A stretch of DNA of 64,000 nucleotides from Ciona savignyi (GCA_000149265.1 CH002031.1:1-64000), one strand, 5' to 3'. Shown: positions 22,401 to 34,738, numbered from the stretch's first letter. The notes: a model not told the origin generated them from the sequence alone. Numbers and translations are program-made.

Positions 22401-24187
22401 TACAAACATGATCATCAAACAAAAGAATTAACAAAAAAAATTTAATTGACCAAAAAAATTAAATTTACAAAAAAAATTTAAATTTACAAAAAATAAAATT
22501 TACCAAAAAAAATAAAATTTACCAAAAAAACTAAAATTTACAAAAAATAAAAGAAATAGGTCCATATATACCTGTATAACGTAACCACTGATGCATTTGA
22601 AATTCGATGGAAGTGGTTTGTGGTTAAGCCGAACTCGACCTGTTAGCCCATCTGGGTCTTTTCTGCCAGCAATGACATCCAATAATCTGTAAAAAAAGAT
22701 GATTTAGATAAAAATATATTAAGTATAAAAATATTAAAAAATATAAAAATATTAAAAAATATAAAAAAAAAAAAAAATGTAAAATATAAAAAAATATAAA
22801 AATATAAAAATATGATAAGCAATGGATCAAAAGATCATAAATTACCGATAAAAATATAATAAGTTACAGATTAAAAAATTGGAAACCAAAATAAGGGCCT
22901 GCATTCGTATTTTAAGGAACTGACATTATATGGACAATAATTCTAATAAAGTGAGATACAAGAGATTTTTTTAATCTGTAACTCATTATGAAGTAGGATT
23001 ATTTGATAGCTGATTAGCCTGCAAAATAAAAGATTTGCTAAAATGAAAAGATCTGTTACGAAAACCAGTTTATCTGATACAAAATGATATTGATAAAGCT
23101 TGGTTGGATAGACTTACGATGACTTTCCATAAATGCATAATTTGTTAATGAAAAAATTTTGTTACATAGAAAATATTACACGATTTGTTACATAAAAAAT
23201 TTCTGGTAGGAAAACCTGGTAATGATCTGATACAAAATGATATTGATAAAGCTTGGTTAGATAACTTACGATGACTTTCCACTCCCAGTTGGTCCCATTA
23301 TGGCGTTTAAACCAGGCTTCATAATTCCACTGTGGAACAACCATATTTTATGTCTAAAACTAAAATTAGACGGATTTAAACGATAATCCATAAAAACAAT
23401 ATAATTATTTTTTATAAACCATAAAAACAATATAATTATTTTTCATAAACCATAAAAACAATATAATTATTTTTTTATTTTACAATTTTTTATTTTTTTT
23501 ACATTTTTCTTATATTTATTTTAATCCAATATAAACCATTTCACAATGATGCTTTATTCCAAAATTTTTTTGTTAATTTTTTTAAAATAAAATATGTGTG
23601 GCTTGGGTAAAGTTAAAGGTCCTCTACTTTATGGAAGTTTGCATCAAAAAATAAAATGTCGGGTTCAACACACTACAATAGCTGCGGTAACCCATCTGTG
23701 AACATCAGCTAATCGCACGGTTTCCCATGTCAAAATGCTCCCTTACACGCTCACTTAAAGAGGTAATCTGTTGGTTGCCCACATGGTATCTCTTTTGCAT
23801 TTTTTAATTAATTAAAATAAAACATGAAATACAAGCTGTTTGCTCTTTTAAGTGCAAGAATAACCTATAAAATTTACTATTCATCCTTTTTTATTATTCA
23901 GCAACCATAAATATAAAATTCACAATCCGAGTGATACCTTTTCCACATTTTTTATTTCATTAACATAAAACATGAATATCCTAATATACTTGCCTGATAT
24001 TTTTCAAGATATTTTTGGTCGTTTTACTCTTGCACATTCCACTACACTCTGTGACATCATAATGGATATTATGGAATGACAAAACAGGCCCATGAGCGTC
24101 ATATCCGTTCGGTTCCACAGAGATTGCGCAATCAGAGTTGTTGAATCCTCCATTTTGTTCTCCTTTCACCGGCGATTTTTCCAACAT
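9725..24187 (-). CDS. abcg2: ABCG2-like half ABC transporter, gene A (16 exons, complete)
   Basis: Exons in transcription order: 24187-23994, 23329-23270, 22686-22572, 20968-20816, 18645-18488, 17065-16914, 16300-16217, 15967-15851, 15198-15077, 14825-14740, 14195-14106, 13259-13135, 12615-12461, 11639-11550, 10488-10421, 9890-9725. They join to 1935 nt in frame (644 aa; human ABCG2 has 655). Layout is nucleotide-binding domain first, then six membrane segments, as in the ABCG family. Walker A GPTGSGKS is at about 77-84, signature VSGGE at 183-187, Walker B LFLDEP with catalytic Glu at 208 and H-loop His at 240. The YYR of membrane helix 3 (Arg 482 in human ABCG2) is at about 453. Works as a dimer at membranes, exporting hydrophobic compounds or conjugates. 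The first intron uses a GC donor. Tandem paralogue of gene B. Confidence 0.93.
10642..10929. mobile_element. hAT-type MITE with perfect 8-bp target duplication
   Basis: Termini CAGTGGTTCTTAAA and its inverse TTTAAGAACCACTG, flanked by GCCTAAGC at 10634-10641 and 10930-10937. Non-coding, in gene A between exons 14 and 15. Confidence 0.88.
12008..12145. mobile_element. short hAT-like MITE
   Basis: Starts CAGTGGTCCCCAAGTT and ends GGTTGGGTATCATTGCTG, imperfect inverted termini of hAT type. The flanking 8-mers do not match cleanly, so the ends are approximate. Confidence 0.5.
12170..12434 (+). mobile_element. tRNA-SINE copy
   Basis: Nearly full-length sense copy that ends about 27 bp from the donor of gene A exon 13. 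Confidence 0.88.
13250..13668. repeat. 29-nt minisatellite abutting the gene A exon 12 acceptor
   Basis: About 14 copies of a 29-nt unit (GTGATTATAAGTTGTAGTTA). On the minus strand each unit reads ...ATAATCACAG followed by a close copy of the first bases of exon 12 (ACACGAATA), so the unit repeats the 3' splice site that starts at 13259. Confidence 0.92.
17104..17405 (+). mobile_element. tRNA-SINE copy
   Basis: Full-length sense copy in gene A intron 5, 40 bp upstream (in gene orientation) of the exon 6 acceptor. Confidence 0.85.
17595..18487. repeat. 29-nt minisatellite abutting the gene A exon 5 donor
   Basis: About 30 copies of CGGCAACACTGACATAGAAA plus CTAAAATAT, with occasional 33-nt variants. 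The array runs into the GTGAGC donor of exon 5 (bases GCAACACTGCTCACC). A related array with a 19-20-nt unit sits at the same place in gene B. Confidence 0.95.
18488..18645 (-). CDS. abcg2: gene A exon 5: ABC signature and Walker B
   Basis: Encodes [17 protein letters not shown] and [15 protein letters not shown]. It differs from the gene B exon at 47859-48016 at four synonymous bases, so the encoded peptides are identical. Confidence 0.93.
18712..18998 (-). mobile_element. tRNA-SINE copy
   Basis: Full-length antisense copy in gene A intron 4. Confidence 0.88.
19140..19275. repeat. dispersed repeat with AAAACACGTCTAAAAA block
   Basis: Contains TTGTTTCCACAATGAAAACA, GAAGCAGGACC and AAACACGTCTAAAAA. 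Related copies at 11395-11510, 39085-39170 and, inverted, 35090-35195 and 62380-62570. Confidence 0.7.
20969..22571. other. gene A intron 3, AT-rich
   Basis: Poly-A/T rich, no SINE or coding region recognised. The last 100 bases or so before exon 3 consist of short AAATTTACAAAAA-type repeats. Confidence 0.6.
23071..23136. repeat. partial duplicate of the exon 2 donor region
   Basis: Near-copy of 23215-23280: the intronic block TGATACAAAATGATATTGAT and the GGAAAGTCATC|GTAAG exon-donor junction occur twice 145 bp apart. Confidence 0.85.
23270..23329 (-). CDS. abcg2: gene A exon 2: Walker A
   Basis: 60-nt exon encoding [20 protein letters not shown]. It is base-for-base identical to the gene B exon at 53867-53926, and flanking intron sequence is also unusually similar. 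Confidence 0.92.
23994..24187 (-). CDS. abcg2: gene A exon 1: start codon and N-terminal region
   Basis: ATG at 24187-24185, followed by a polar N-terminus and then [12 protein letters not shown], which aligns with the start of the ABCG2 nucleotide-binding domain. Upstream there is TTTCTTTCAAG just before the ATG, a possible acceptor for a 5' UTR exon or for spliced-leader addition. The exon ends AG|GCAAGT: only this GC donor keeps frame with exon 2 (AG+T = Ser) and yields ILKNISGIMKPG. Confidence 0.85.
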
Positions 24188-24297
24188 GATTTAAAGCTTG
24201 AAAGAAAGAGTTTTTTTTAATTTAGGTGCCTTGCCCAAGGACACAACCAACTAGCTAGTGTCCAGTTTTAAACCTGCAACCCTTCGGATAAAAGGCA

Positions 24298-24560
24298 ACA
24301 TATAAGATATTTATGTTTATCCCGTGGATGGGAAAACCAAGGGGGTTAACACACGGGCAATCGTCAAATAACCTCGCGCCCATCGTCGGGTTACCGGAGC
24401 TATTGAGGGTGTTGTATATGATAGACACGTTTCAATTGAATAGAACCCATTAATCCGCTGGGTTCATGCAATGTCTGTTAAGTGCTTTGCCTAAGGACAC
24501 AACCGACTAGCTAGTGTCCAATTTCAAACCTTAAACCCTTTGGCTAAAATGCGACACATT
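24298..24560 (-). mobile_element. tRNA-SINE copy near the gene A start
   Basis: Antisense copy. A further SINE fragment (24230-24296) reaches to within about 45 bp of the gene A ATG, so little non-repeat DNA is left for a promoter. Confidence 0.8.
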
Positions 24561-24997
24561 ACAATAATAATGTTTGTGCCCATGAATGGAAAATGCAAGC
24601 GACCTTATTACATGTGCAATCATTAGATTACCTAACAAATATGTAAGGGATGGTAGACCCATGGTAGTCTGGTAAATGACTTTGTGCTAAATCCCCCTAT
24701 ATTTCCTTTACCGACCGGTTAGTCTAGTGGTTAGTGCGACACCTTTCAACCAAACGGTTGCAAGTTCGAAACTGGTCGCTAGCTTATCAGTTGTGTCCTT
24801 AAATCCCCCCTATTTCCAATACCGGGGTTAAAATGTGATTCTTATTCGAATAATAATAATAGGAAAACTACAACCTAGAAACTGAACAAATTACACAAAC
24901 TACAATCATAATTTGTTTAAAAACAAGAGTCAAAAGTTTTTTTTGTAAACCATGTGATTGCTAGCATGTATTAAGTAGAACGTATTAACGTATTATA

Positions 24998-25448
24998 NNN
25001 NNNNNNNNNNNNNNNNNNNNNNNNNNNNNNNNNNNNNNNNNNNNNNNNNNNNNNNNNNNNNNNNNNNNNNNNNNNNNNNNNNNNNNNNNNNNNNNNNNNN
25101 NNNNNNNNNNNNNNNNNNNNNNNNNNNNNNNNNNNNNNNNNNNNNNNNNNNNNNNNNNNNNNNNNNNNNNNNNNNNNNNNNNNNNNNNNNNNNNNNNNNN
25201 NNNNNNNNNNNNNNNNNNNNNNNNNNNNNNNNNNNNNNNNNNNNNNNNNNNNNNNNNNNNNNNNNNNNNNNNNNNNNNNNNNNNNNNNNNNNNNNNNNNN
25301 NNNNNNNNNNNNNNNNNNNNNNNNNNNNNNNNNNNNNNNNNNNNNNNNNNNNNNNNNNNNNNNNNNNNNNNNNNNNNNNNNNNNNNNNNNNNNNNNNNNN
25401 NNNNNNNNNNNNNNNNNNNNNNNNNNNNNNNNNNNNNNNNNNNNNNNN
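24998..25448. other. assembly gap (451 N)
   Basis: Run of N upstream of gene A. Open frames across it are artefacts. Confidence 1.
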
Positions 25449-27198
25449 GATAATAAAGTGAACGAAATGTTTGCAAATTCTTGGAGATTAAATTTTGTGG
25501 AGTATCTAACCGTGTATAAAATATTGACAGTAATAAACAATAACAAAGCATTAGTTGAACTTTTTTTTGATTAAATATCAAAAATCTTAGATAGAAAAAA
25601 TAAGATTTAGGAAATTTTTAAAATAATAGAAAAATATTATGAAAAGCGCTATTTATTGAAAACTTTATAGTACAAATATATATGTATACAAGTATATTAT
25701 ACCAATACCATATGATGCATATTTAAACTTTGGGGAATGACTTATTAAACGGTGTTTTTAAACCAAAATTTAAATATTTACACAATGTCTGCATAGTTAC
25801 CTAAATAATCAACAAAAATACTGAAAATATCTAAATGCAAAATGTAAGGTTGATTAAAGAAACAAATGTATAAACATATAAAGGTTTAAGTATATAAATA
25901 AACACTAATTTTTTTATTCTGTTTAGCTAATGATTGCCCACAGTAAAGACACATAAGTATCAGTCAGATCATTATCTGACCACAGACAGATTACAGGATT
26001 TCTAGCCAGATCTGTTTATATCATCAAAACTTAAAATATAAAAACACATTTAATCAATTGTGATACCACAAGACAATTATGACAATTTGTTGAATAATTT
26101 GGATGAAAGTTATTATATTTTAACTCGGCTTACAAAAAGTTATATAAACCTGGATCATTTTAAAATTGGGTGGAGGCATCATTTGTATATGCAATGGGGC
26201 CAACTTAATGATATTCATGTTTCAGATCGCCTCGCGCCCATCGTCGGGTTACAGGAGCTATTTTAGTGTGTTGTGTATGATTAGCTTAGTTTCGTTTATT
26301 TTTCCCCTTTTATTGCATGATGGAGACATATAACATTATTAAACTATTAAACAATCAAAAATTACACAACCACATTCACTCACCAATTTATCAGTGTTCA
26401 ATATTTTGGCTTCATTGAAAACTTTGTGCAGGGTATTAGTTTCTATTGATACATTGCCAGATGAAATATAAAGACAAAAAGTAACTACATTGAACAAAAG
26501 TGTTAAAATATGCCAGAATTTTCTTAAAACTAAAAAATCTAGCCGAAACATTTTTTGGATATTCAAGAAAAAAAAATAAGTTGTAGAAAAGTAATAATTA
26601 AATTTTAAATGATAAAAAGCAAAAACAATTGTTTTTAATATTAAATTGGTAAACTAGAAGATTCGTTGAAGTTTTTTGCTTATTTTTTTGCTCCTTCGTT
26701 ACAGTAAGAATTTAGCATGATTTACACTTTAATTACAGTATCAATCAAATCTTCACAGCTGTATTTATTATTATGGTCATGGTTGAAGTTAAGATCGGAT
26801 TAGTGGTTTATTAAGTGGCATGAGGCATGATTGAATATACCAAGACCACAACAATGTAATTAAGTTACAATCACCAAATCATTGCACATAACAAATTTTA
26901 CTAAAAAATAATCCAAAAATGGTTTGAGCAAGAATTTCTAATATGTAAATTCTAATGATAAAGTAAATTATGGGCAAATATTAAAAAAAGAATAATTTAC
27001 TTTAAAGAGAAATGATGTTTATGCAAACATATAGGCTATATTCCCATAACAAAGTATAGACTAAATTCCCATTATCTATGCGCAGCTATACAAAAAACTT
27101 CAAAAAAAGATTTTTTTACATAGATATACATAAGTTCTAACCACTGTTCATTTTTAGGGGGTGGGGGTTTTAAACAAACCTGATATAATTTCCCTTGG

Positions 27199-27756
27199 AT
27201 TGACCGGTTAGTCTGGTGGTTTAGTGGGACACCTTTCAACCAAGAAATTTAAGGTACAAAACTGGTCAGAAATTTCCTTAACCCAGTAGATTAGTGGGTT
27301 TTACCAAATTAAAGGAATAGGAGGATAGGATAGGATATTCATGTTTATTCCCGTGACTGGGAAAACCTAGGGGGTTATCACACGGGCAATGGTCAGATCA
27401 CCTCGCGCCCATCGTCGGGTTACCGGAGCTATTGTAGTGTGTTGTATATGATAGACACGTTCCTTCATTTTTGTAGAACCCATTAATCCGCTGGGTTCAG
27501 GCAATGTCCTTAAAGTGCCTTGCCCAAGGACACAACCGACCAGCTAGCGATCAGTTTCGCACCTGCAACCTTTCGATTAAAAGGCAACGCACTTAACCGC
27601 TAGACCACCGGGCCGGACAAATGTCTGTATTATACATAACACACTGCAATAGCTTCGGTAACCCCACGGTGGGCGCGAGATGATCTGACGATTGCCCGTG
27701 TGTTAACCCCCTTGGTTTTCCCATTAAGGGAATAAACATGAATATCCAATCCTATC
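27199..27756 (+). mobile_element. tRNA-SINE interrupted by a second SINE
   Basis: The outer plus-strand SINE breaks off after ACCAAATTAAAGGAAT and resumes at ATACATAACACACTGCAATA, exactly where the consensus continues. The gap is filled by a full antisense copy. Confidence 0.85.
27321..27618 (-). mobile_element. full-length tRNA-SINE nested in an older SINE
   Basis: Antisense copy from its GGATAGGATAGGATATTCAT tail to the GGGCCGGAC head. Being the inserted copy, it is younger than its host. Confidence 0.9.
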
Positions 27757-28442
27757 TTACAACAGTGTTGCCTGAACAATTTAACCACAAAACATCAACT
27801 TACCATACAAAAAAACATCCCAGTAGTAAAGTTTCTAAATTATATTGAAAAAGTAATAGAATCCATAGTTTCTTGTTTAGTGTGTGTCTGCACTTGCATT
27901 TCAAAGTTTTACTTTTCATCCTAAGTCCATGGTCTTTTCTTGTAAATCCTTTCAGTACTTTCCTTTCTACTGCACTTTCTCATATTTTTATTGACTTTAC
28001 ATGTTTAATGTTAACAATTTATTTTCACGATATTTTAAATAATTAAATTAATTTCTCTTTAATACACCACGTTTTAGGAGCAAAATTAATATATTTAAAT
28101 ATTAACGTCACATTACATGCATAGTTACCTAAAAACTTTAAATCAGTAATATACAACATGTTTTCTATCCATTAGTATTTCAACCACGGTTTGCATAGCA
28201 ATAAGCAGTATTACATAAATGATTTAATGGAATACACATTCGAAGCACGATACCTTATATAGGACTAACGTAATCCGGTGGCTTATAATTTAAGTTGTGT
28301 ATTCGAAATCAAAAAAAAGTTGTAGTTTGGCAACATTTGGCGTCGAGTTTATTTACACTTCGCCACGTAATCCGCGAAAACCAGTCGTTTATAATTTGCA
28401 TTGTGAATTCAACAAAGAATAAACAACTTTTTTGTTGTGGCC

Positions 28443-28569
28443 ATGCATAGAGAGATTATAGATTACCGCCAACGCCAGACATTCCGCAAGAGACAACAAA
28501 GGTTACGTAAACTCTCATTCTTCTTTCGCTGGTGGGGAATACCCTTCACGGGTCAAATACTTTGTGTAA
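28443..28569 (+). CDS. possible first exon of an unrecognised gene
   Basis: ATG at 28443 opens a short, strongly basic peptide (MHREIIDYRQRQTFRKRQQR, then RWWGIPFTG) running to a good donor (TTTGT|GTAAGT near 28569). No partner exon was recognised downstream. Could be chance; no function is suggested. Confidence 0.2.
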
Positions 28570-30448
28570 GTTCATATAGACATATTTTACGCTATAAATG
28601 CTTGCAGGTTTGTAATCGGTGAATATATATTTTTACTACATTTCGCATAATTAACGCTAGTGTACATATAGAAACGTTTATTTTTTTAAAAAGATTTAAA
28701 AAATAAGATTTAAATACGAAAACGTGAATGGAAAATCCGCTTATTCTTAATCATAAAAATAGTCGCTCGATTTAAACTAAAATTTTCTGTAATTTAGTTG
28801 CCAATACCTCATACTGTATACGGCAAAAAAGTATAGGCCTACTTCTGAGTAGCATAAACATATAAATTATATTTATTTAATAACATAACACACTGGATAT
28901 CGGTCTATTATATCTAAATACAATTACTAAGGGTTAGTATGATGGTAATTGGGCTTGGAAATAGGATTTTGATTGTCTTAACGGTTCGTATTACCAAGTG
29001 CACGTCGTATGTCTTATTTATTTGCCATAAACAGGATTGCGGTCGTATAAACGGATATGGGATATGAACATTTGAATATAAGGCGACTAAATGTAAATTA
29101 ATCGTGTTGTTTTTGGGCTAATTATACATTATTTGCATACTGCGGCTTGTGACTAAATTAAAGAATTCGCCAGAGGTGAGACGATATGTAAAATTAATTC
29201 CTTATACGATTTTCCTGCGGTAACATTACCTCCTGTTATTACAGTTTCAATACTTTAATTAATGGGCTAATGCTCTTACATGGGCCTTGGTTAAAGAATG
29301 CATTTGCATACTAATCTTAATTGATAGCTTAGAGGTTTTAAGATTATTGGCGGATTTAATAAGGCTGTTCGAAATTTTTTATTATCTTTAACTGCATTAT
29401 CAGCATTGACATTTAATTTTCTTTAATTTATAATACATGCCGTGAAAAATATATTAGAGCGCCAATACGCTTTATTTTGCAAACATTATCCCTAAAGTTT
29501 CGCGCTCAAATATTGATTTTCTTTTATATATAAATAATGGATAACCCAACCCATGTTTTTGCTCGTGGAATAACTTGTGTAGTCACGTTTGTAGGACAGA
29601 AAAAGCTGTAACAATTCAATCGAAAACACGCAGGATTATTTCCGTAACAAATATGTGTATATATTTACCTATGCTCGTGTAAACATAAGATTTCTCCCAA
29701 AATACCGGATTTTAACTGCTCGAACTTATAAACAAAATGGATTCGGTATAAAATCGTGGCTATTTGGCGTAAGTGATTTTGTTTAAAGTAAAGTTGCGAA
29801 AACGAGAGTTTTGCGAAATGAGAGTTTATTTATCTTCTTCTGTTTATTATTGACGTAACAGTGGAATTTATGACGGTTCGAACCCAAGGTTTAACCTCGG
29901 GTCGAGTTCACGAAATGTAAAAAGGTGGTAAAGACGGGGGAACTAAAAGGAGGGAAATTTACTTTAAAAACCTAATAAATAAATAACACAGTAAAATTTA
30001 ATATTTTAATTTTACCAACTTTTAAAGCGGACAATAACTGTTTTAACTGTTTAACTTTGCGTTTTAAATACGTAACAAAACCGATAAGCAGCTTTACGTT
30101 TGAATAACCAACGAAAAGGGTATAACTTAACCAACGTTTTGAATAAACAAGAGAACCGTTCACCAAATTTATTCTCTGTACCTATAGTCTACATATCCCT
30201 TGTGTGAAGTGATTCATACCATTGCGAAACATAGCACGAAAAGGCAGTTTTGTCTCGCTGGGTTCATGTCGTGTATATGACGCTGTACAGACACGCTGAG
30301 AGAGAATCACGAGGTCACGTATGTTTTTGTTCAGTGTATTTCGTTGAGGTTCGGCGACGGTTTACATGAACTCGAATTCGTAGCTTGAACTCTGGTGTGA
30401 GTTCATGCAAACGAACAAAGACCTACACACGAGTGTGAATAACATTTA

Positions 30449-30665
30449 GGGAGAAAACTAAAGGGAGGGAAAGTGGAAAGGGAGGGAAGGAGGGAAACTT
30501 CACACTAAAATGAAGATTATGGTATTCGAGTTTTAAACATGGGGTTAGAGTTAGGGTTAGTCTTGGGGTTGAGATTAGAGTTTAGGGAAGGGTTAAAATT
30601 ATTTTCCGTAATTTTAGTGAGCAGTTTCCCTCCTTCCCGCTTTCCCTCCTTTTAGCGTTGCCCCA
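30449..30665. mobile_element. G-rich MITE, complete copy
   Basis: Imperfect inverted ends (AAAGGGAGGGAAAGTGGAAA at left; GCTTTCCCTCCTTTTAGCG at right) around a GGTTGAGATTAGAGTTTAGG core. Same family as copies at 4402, 8412 and 48702. Confidence 0.8.
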
Positions 30666-31230
30666 TTCAGGCGCAAATGAACCCGCCCGCCACCGACGTG
30701 CCACTACACACTACTGTGCCGCAAGACATTGCCAGGTGTGCCGCGAAAAATTAATAATATTTTTCAATACAATTTTTACCAAATAAAAAGTATTTAGTTT
30801 TAAAATTACATATATTAGGCATTTGGCTAATATATTAAGTGTTTATATGTCAGAAGACCTCCCATTGTACTAAATGATTAATGTTTTTGTTGTATGTAAA
30901 ATTGGTAGTTTTCGACACGTCTGAAATTAAAGTTGCTCTTTCGAAGATTGAGCCGAACATTCAGTGATTGTGTTCATTAAAACAAGCGCAAAATATTAAT
31001 GAAATGATACTGCGCATTGCTTTATTTAAAACACTATTATTATGATGACTGTTTCATCAAATTAAGTTTCTAAATGTGCCCTGAGCAAAAAAATGAATCG
31101 GCCGCGCTAACCATTCGTCACCACATGCTGTATATGAATAATGGGCTCGTCACCAGGACCGTTTTGTATATAGGTCGCTATATGTTTCGGTCGCGTTAAC
31201 CATTCGGCCACACGACTGTACATACATATA

Positions 31231-31521
31231 GGATAGGATATTCATGTTTATCCCCGTGAATGGGAAAACCTAGGGGCTTATCACACGGGCAATCGTCAGA
31301 TCACCTCGCGCCCATCGTCGGGTTACCGGAGCTATTGCAGTGTGTTGTATATGATAGACACTTTCCTTCAATTTGGTAGAACCCATTAATCCGCTGGGTT
31401 CAGGCAATGTCCGTAAAGTGCCTTGCCCAAGGACACAACCGACTAGCTAGCGACCAGTTTCGCACCTGCAACCTTTCGATTGAAAGGCGACGCACTTATC
31501 CGCTAGACCACCGGGCCGGAC
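31231..31521 (-). mobile_element. tRNA-SINE, well-preserved full copy
   Basis: One of the cleanest copies (291 bp). Tail GGATAGGATATTCATGTTTA, body blocks CACCTCGCGCCCATCGTCGG and CTTGCCCAAGGACACAACCG, head complement ending CCACCGGGCCGGAC. Useful as a reference for the family. Confidence 0.93.
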
Positions 31522-34500
31522 ACCAACTTACATACAACAAACGGTCCTAGTGCCGAGACCATCATGGCTTCGAAACTTGGCTCGGTTAAAAAAATATAAA
31601 TAAAATAAAATCCTTTATCCATTCGGCCACACATGCGGCCTGTTCTTTGCTTCTCCGTTTCGTAAATGTCAAGTGTATGATTTCAACGACTAGAGATTCC
31701 GACTTAACAGGACCCGGTGTCACGTAATGCGGAAATGAGTTAACACTGATCATGAAGTTAAGAAATGAATGTTTAATAGGCGGTTAAAACTTTAACCGTA
31801 AGGTCGTGGGGTCGAAATCAGACTCCTGCTAGCCGGTTGGATGATTTTAGCAAAGAAAGGTTTGACAGACTAGCGTCGTGAGTTAGTATGTTAATACCAA
31901 CAAACAGTAGGAATGTTTTCAATCATACACAACACACTGCAATAGCTATGGTAACCGACGGTGGGAGGTAATCTGACGATTGCCCCGTGTAGTAATACTC
32001 CTATCGTTTTTTTTATTAACTGAAATAAACATGAATATATCTTAAACGGCGTTTATATTTTATTCAGGTTTAAGCCCATGATGGGTTTGTCATTAAGAAA
32101 AGTCGAAAATGGTAAACAAGATTTATATTATAGGATAGAATAGGCTATTCCTGTTTATCCCTGTGAATTAGAAAACCAAGGGGGTTAACACACGGGCAAT
32201 CGTCAGATCACCTCGCGCCCATCGTCGGGTTACCGGAGCTATTATAGTGTGTTGTGTAACATTCACACATTCCTTCAATTTGGTAGAACTCATTAATCCG
32301 CTTGGTTCTTTAATTTATACTATTAAAGGAAATGCAACCTCGAAAATATGGTTTACTCGTGATTTTGCTGTAATAACTTCTTTATAAATCTTTCAATGTC
32401 GTGTGATTCAAAAACCTCCAAAAAACGAGAGAAACTTAAAAAAAAAGAAAAAAGAAACTGTGAATTTTGGCGAGTTTGTTTATCTTCTTTTGTTTATTAT
32501 CGACGTAACAGTGAGATTTACGACGATTTGAACCCAAGGTTTAACCTCGGGTCGAGTTCACTAAGCAGTGAGGTGTTCCGTAGGTTTAGAATATCTGAGT
32601 TCGTGTGACCCTGGTACTTTAATATTCATAAATAATTCGCTCCTTCGCTTCGGGAATTATGAACTCGCAAGTTCACTCTTTTGGTAGGATATTCATGCCT
32701 GAAAAGAGAAAAAGGCATCTTTTTAATTTTCAACAAAAAATTGAGTGTTCTTTATATAATAACAAATTAAGTTTCTTGCGAAAGGGGTAAGGAAAAACAT
32801 ATTAGGTCTACCCTTTAATTCTCTTCGTTAATTTAGAAAATTTCTTAACTTCAAATTTAGATCCATTTAAATTAAAATAACTTTAGTAATAACAAATTTC
32901 TTGCTAGTTTTAAAGAATCTATTTATAATATAATAAAGGGATAAAAGAACATGATTTATATGATAAAGAAATTTTTATTTAATAATAAAATTCTATTAAA
33001 TAAAATATTAATTATTTTAAATTACATATTGCATAGAAAGCTATAAAGAAAAGACAAAATGAATATTTAGTATGGACCTTTTTCTCACATTAGTTCTCGA
33101 AGCTTCCATATAACGTACAGCACTCTAATACGTTTTTATTCTATTTGTGTTAAATTCTGTATAAATAAAACAACTCGATTTGGTAAATGCTGACATGTGC
33201 ATTCGATCATGGCTTTCAAAACTAGATTGTCATTGAATGCTAGGGTTCGCAAAGAGTACATCAATTTCTCACAAATTAATATATCTATTGTACTTTTTTA
33301 TTTGTGTTGTATTTTAAACGTAAAGAAGGGTCGCAGAAAATGTTAATAAATTAAAAGTGATTGCGAGCTTAAAGGTTTGGGAAACCCTTCATTAGATAAC
33401 GCAAAAATATTTTGAAATTATAATTAAATAAAAAAAAAAAAAAAAATTTTTTTTTGGCAATTTGGGTATCTCCCTTCTTAGGAATTTAATATCCGTCATA
33501 GAATTATCTTCTTGAGTGACGTCATCCGCGAAGAGAGAATACCGGGGTCACGTATGTTTTTTGTTCAGTGTATTTCGTTGAGGTTCGGCGACGGTTTACA
33601 TGAACTCGAATTCGTAGTTTGAACTCTGGTGTGAGTTCATTCAAAACGTCAAACACGTCGACTACAAGGGGAATTCCAAAGCTTAAAATAAACAAGGTAA
33701 AAGCTGGACTGCTAAAGTATGTGACGCTTTGGAAATAAATAAAAGGACCCAGTGTTTTAAAACAATATATAAAAAAGGAGTAAAATCAAAAAGTGTTCCC
33801 TTCGAAATAGAAGGGAATCCATAATTACTTTTGAATGAACTGCATAACTAGTAACATTTAATTTATTTTGAATTTTTAATCGTAGTAAAAACTTGTTCCG
33901 ACTGTACTAATATATAAACTAATGGTATGGTTTGTTTGTTAAAATCAATAACCGTTTCGTACCAAATTTGACAATTAGACTAAATAATAACATAGGTTTC
34001 CTTTTTTCATTGTCTAAACCCAGTGGATTAATAGGTTCTACTAAATTAAAGGAACGTGTGAATCATACATAACACACTGTAATAGCTCCGGTAACCCGAC
34101 GGTGGGCGCGAGGTGATCTGACGATTGCATGTGTGGTAACCCCCTTGGTTTTCCCATTCATGGGGATAAACATAAGATGTCTTACATTACTTCCCAATCT
34201 TACATGACATGAACATAAATAATTTTGCTTTCTGTATAAAACAATAATTAAAAGAACACACACTTACAATAAGGTAAAGAAGAGCAGAAAATGATAAAAC
34301 GAGAGAGTGGTTATTTCGCCCGGTTTGAACTCATTGACCCCAGTAGCGAGCGAACTCATTCAAAGGGCACGCCTCGTTTCCCCCGCGCTTAAATCTCCGT
34401 CATCAGACGCCTTTTGCGAATATGTGTATGACGTAATTAACCGCGATTGTGCGCGTTTGTTTGATAATAAGCCACATGACTTATTCCCAGTGATGTGATT

Positions 34501-34738
34501 TAAAATTTAAGGAACAGGTTTTTTTTGTATCTTACTTACTAACAACAGGTTCCCTAAAAGGTCTAAATGTTTGTAAAAAAGCAAGAATCGGATCGGTGAT
34601 TATCCCGACATTGTAAGAACGGGTTCGACCGAACCCATGCGAACCTCTTGAATCTCATCACTGGTTATCCCCGATTATTCCAGCAACTTATGGCAATGAT
34701 AAATTTACTTATTTCAACATTTTCTAAAGTTATTTTTC

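Noticed and set aside
24700..24790. Possible functional tRNA gene (A and B boxes visible)
   Set aside because: No paired acceptor stem, and the sequence continues into the SINE body; same for the second tRNA-like family.
24971..25581. Long minus-strand open frames of about 190 codons
   Set aside because: They run through the N gap and are artefacts.
30530..30600. GGGTTAGGGTTAG-like telomeric sequence
   Set aside because: Only one or two imperfect units, shared by all copies of the G-rich MITE; part of that element.
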